From: Prorocentrum cordatum
Taxonomy: Eukaryota > Sar > Dinophyceae > Prorocentrales > Prorocentraceae
Length of the DNA stretch: 40,000 bases
NCBI GenBank assembly: GCA_963575745.1
Contig: CAUYUJ010015721.1
Span: 1 to 40,000 of the forward strand
Direction: 5' to 3'
The number at the start of each line of letters is the position of its first letter. Position 1 is the stretch's first letter. Of this stretch, positions 37,100 to 40,000 are shown in pieces. The notes beneath the pieces were generated by a model. It was not told the origin of the DNA. It worked only from the letters and a program-made list of their open reading frames with translations, and searched no databases. The position numbers and the translations under genes are program-made.

Positions 37100-38100
37100 C
37101 ACGGAGCTGTGGATCTGCAAACCAATGCTATGATTCTACGGGGGAGAGGGGGGTCTTCCCAGGATGAAGAGGGGAAGGATGAGGGACGAGGCAAGAGGAG
37201 GTGGGAGGAGAACAGAGGGGATCGGCGCGTCGCTTCCGACATGTGGGGCTCAAGAGGAAAATCTTTCGGCCTGGGGGAGTATGTGACAGGTGTTTTTTAC
37301 CGAATGGGTTGAAGTTGGGATTCCCAGCTGGAGTACTGTGCTTGGAGACGCCCCAATGCATGTCATTACGCACGTTGGGCCAACGAGGTGCGTGGACTCT
37401 GCCTCTCATTCCAACATCACTCCCCTTTATATACATCTACCCCATGAATCAAACAGAACCAACGAAGAGAAAGCCACATTCAATCACTTACCCACTGATA
37501 CGAAAAAACGGCGACGCGAACCAACCCACACAAACCAACCCCGGCAAACAAACAGCGAAAAGCAATTCGCAAGATCTCAACCACTTTAAAATAATAGCCG
37601 CGGCACTGTTCCAAAACACTTACCGGACAATCAAAAACAATAAAACATAAAACAGTAAAACATGTTGTGTCTATATATAGACATATCTGTATGTATATAT
37701 TATGTGTAAACGTGTCTATACATGACGTATTGCGAACATTCTAACTAAATTTCTGTTTCATCTCTTGTTTTACCGCCAGCCTTTCGTCGTGCACAAACGC
37801 AGTTCTGAATTGCAGCGCAACTTCCGTAACCCTTCGCGACGCAAACATAAAGCAAAAAACGTGTTCTTTGTAATTAAATGGCGACGCCGCGCGCCGAATC
37901 TCCTGGACGACGCCGCACACCGGAAATCACGCAAAACACGGGAAATTCAAAGCGCCTCGGATTGAGAACGCATGGGAAGAGGGCCGCAGGACATAGAACC
38001 GGGCGAAAGGATCCCAACATTGCCAAAGGGTTTCGCGCATGTCTAATCCCGCGGGTACCCCGCGGCTTATGGCCCACGAGCAAGGCGCAACCCGCGCCGG
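37100..38100. other. Mostly gene-free stretch before the LINE remnant
   Basis: Starts with a purine-rich patch (37130-37230) and becomes AT-richer from 37430. It includes a palindrome GTCTATATATAGAC at about 37669-37682. Short plus-strand frames from about 37878 (MATPRAESPGRRRTPEITQN) have no recognised motif. Confidence 0.4.
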
Positions 38101-38149
38101 GGAGGACGCTGGGGAACCCCGGAAAAAAAACGGCGACGAAAAATGCTTC

Positions 38150-40000
38150 GAAGACTTTGTGCACTCCCGGAGAAAACGGGAGGCGGCGACGCCAGGCCTC
38201 GGGGGGTTACCTGCTAGAGTCTCCATTGAGGGGGGTGATATTCCAACCCAGTCTGTGGTGCAAGGCCTTCGTTCTGGCATACGTGTCGCACGCATTGTTG
38301 TGTACTTCACGCTGCAACGCATATGGACGGCCCACCCGAGGACGGGCCTCAGGATATGGGTGGATGATCGTTCACAGCGTGTTGTTGGATCAAAAGCGTT
38401 AGTGGTGAGTGGTTTTTGTTCATTGTTTGCGGGACACGTGTCGAGGCTTTGCTCGGTTGCATTTGCGAGTTGCCCAGAAGAGTGGTGTGATGTGTTCGGC
38501 GTTCAAGGACTCAGTTAAGGTGCCGAAGGCATTGAGGCGAGCAGGCTCCACGGTCAAGGCACAGAGGACAGCAGCACACCTGGGTATCGATCCGAGTAAC
38601 GGGAGCGCACATACGAAATCTACTCGGAAGGCGCGCTTCCAGACGTACAGCAGGATGCACGACAAGATTTGGAGTTACAAGGCGGCGGGGCGGCGGTACC
38701 ACGTCACCTCCAAGCTGGAGAGGCTTGGGGCGCAGGCGGCTGAATCCTATGCTTATCAGATCCACGAGGTCTTCGGCACGTACCTCACTAACTATCGGCG
38801 CAGGTTGGGAGCAGCAGTTGGGTAGGAGGAGCAGGTGCCTCACAACGCTCATAGGCTTGAAGACACCTGCAGACCCTGAGCTGCGCATGCCCGAGTGCGT
38901 GCGACCGTGGTTCCGAATGTGGCAGCAGCAGCCGTCGCTGAGGGCGGGCGTGCATGCGGCGTGGGACACGGTGGTCGCTCACCTGCGGCAGGTCGATCCG
39001 AGCCATCGCTCACACCACATTCGCGGACCGCTGTTGGCGATGGTGGCGCTCTTGCTGGACAGTGGCTGGAACCCGCAGTCGGCCATCTGCTAGGCCATGC
39101 CGCCCACGGAGTCGGGCGAGATCATCGAGTGGCAGTTTCCTGGTACGGCGTAGACGGGCTTCGTGGACGTAGACGCGCCGACAGGTTTGGTGAAGGACTT
39201 CAGGAGTTCTATTTCGGCGAGATTGTGGCAGAAGGCCAGCGAGCACTACTGCGGCCAGGGCGTGGAGCATGGCGCTGACATGACGTCGGTGCGCAAGCTC
39301 TACCAGCAGTTCACCAGCATGCCGCAGGGCAATCGCAGTGCGGAGGTGCTCAGTCTGGTGGTCTCGGGTGGCAGCTGGCCGAGGGATCGGCGAGTTGACG
39401 CTGCTGGGGTCAAGGCGTTGGGGTTGTCGCGCCTTTGCCCGAGGTGCGGGGAGGAGGCCGAGACCATCTTCCATCGGGGCTAGAGCTGCTCCAAGAGCAT
39501 GGGGACACAAGCGTGCGACTGCTCGCAGGACTTGCTCCCGCAGGCACGACAGCGAGGAGTGTTACTGGCTGCGGGGATTGCTGCCAGCCAGGTGAACTGA
39601 AGTGAGTCCGCCGCAGGAGCACGAGGAGTGGCATGTGTCGGGCGTCGCGGCGAGCAGTCTCGAGGGCCTCTCGCTTGGGAGCGGCACCGAGCAGAGGCCG
39701 CTGTGGCTTTTCGCCGATGCCAATAGCGGCGCCGACTCGTCCGACAACCGGCTCAGGCGCGTCGGCCTAGCGGTCATCAGCGTGAGCAGCTTCGACCCTC
39801 TGGCCCTCGATGATTCGGTGTCGGGGGGTCTTCTCGGAGCGCAGCAGAGCGCCCCCAGGGGAGAGCTGTTCGCGCGACTCGTCGCTATCATGATGTCCAG
39901 TGGGGGCGTGCACTCTGTCGCAGGCAACAGTGGTGTTGCCGACGGTTGGTATGCACGGAGATATGCCTCACCGGGTGGAAAAGATGCCGACTTGTGGCAC
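38150..40000 (+). pseudogene. Decayed LINE (non-LTR retrotransposon) ORF2: RT fragment, zinc knuckle, RNase H
   Basis: In successive plus-strand frames: RTGLRIWVDDRSQRVVGSKA at about 38341-38400, a reverse-transcriptase active-site box (x-x-DD); a basic thumb/connector region (VPKALRRAGSTVKAQRTAAH; HDKIWSYKAAGRRYHVTSKL) to about 38820; a frame change, then MPECVRPWFRMWQQQPSLRA to a stop near 39093; DVDAPTGLVKDFRSSISARL; and a zinc knuckle LCPRCGEEAETIFHRG (39432-39480) followed by TAG where a Trp codon is expected. From about 39557 there is an RNase H-like domain: LWLFADANSGADSS (first Asp), GAQQSAPRGELFARLVAI (Glu), HSVAGNSGVADGWYARR (third Asp position apparently changed) and DADLWH at the edge. 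TGA at 39593-39595 also interrupts. Several stops and frameshifts make it non-functional. It continues beyond the window. Confidence 0.7.

Noticed and set aside
1-40000. tRNA, rRNA and other RNA genes
   Set aside because: No cloverleaf-like or rRNA-like sequence was recognised by eye; a covariance search would be needed to exclude small RNAs.

Overview
The window looks like dinoflagellate nuclear DNA. The main reason is a set of motifs matching the reverse complement of the dinoflagellate spliced leader (DinoSL, which ends in ...TTTTGGCTCAAG). Each lies a few to about 115 bases 5' of a minus-strand reading frame. A genomic copy of the leader in that place is the known signature of a gene that was trans-spliced, reverse-transcribed and reinserted (an SL relic). 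The rest of the window fits: GC-rich sequence, very abundant simple repeats, intron-poor genes on one strand, AG|GT intron junctions and a decayed LINE. High GC would suit a Prorocentrum-like genome, but the species cannot be fixed from the window.

Layout. 0-7.1 kb: remnants of intron-containing minus-strand genes. There is a partial gene at the left edge (CxC5/CxC6-like cysteine-cluster protein), a gene with a secretory-type N terminus (exons 3290-2519 and 1907-1788), and a DUF3987-like gene (about 6520-3955). The last is split by a 522-base intron with the anatomy of an introner: terminal inverted repeats, an 8-base target duplication, and splice sites inside the duplication. A second copy of the element lies at 6521-7022. 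7.2-10 kb: simple repeats and an SL-marked collagen-like (Gly-Thr-Pro) frame. 10-34 kb: a unidirectional run of minus-strand genes, most with an SL relic. Two are large transposase-like proteins (628 and 697 aa), several are unrecognised dinoflagellate-type proteins, one is a Tyr/Gly-rich repeat protein, one is a long gene broken by two apparent 1-base indels, and two are small spliced coiled-coil genes. Between them lie two foldback elements built of nested palindromes (13929-14106 and 26756-27051). 34-37 kb: a 77-base minisatellite, a GAT-type array and a GGTGCC array. 38.1-40 kb: a plus-strand LINE remnant with an RT active-site motif, zinc knuckle and RNase H domain, broken by stops and running off the window.

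There is no metabolic operon logic here. The common thread is RNA-mediated gene duplication plus DNA-element activity, with one element acting as a source of a new intron.
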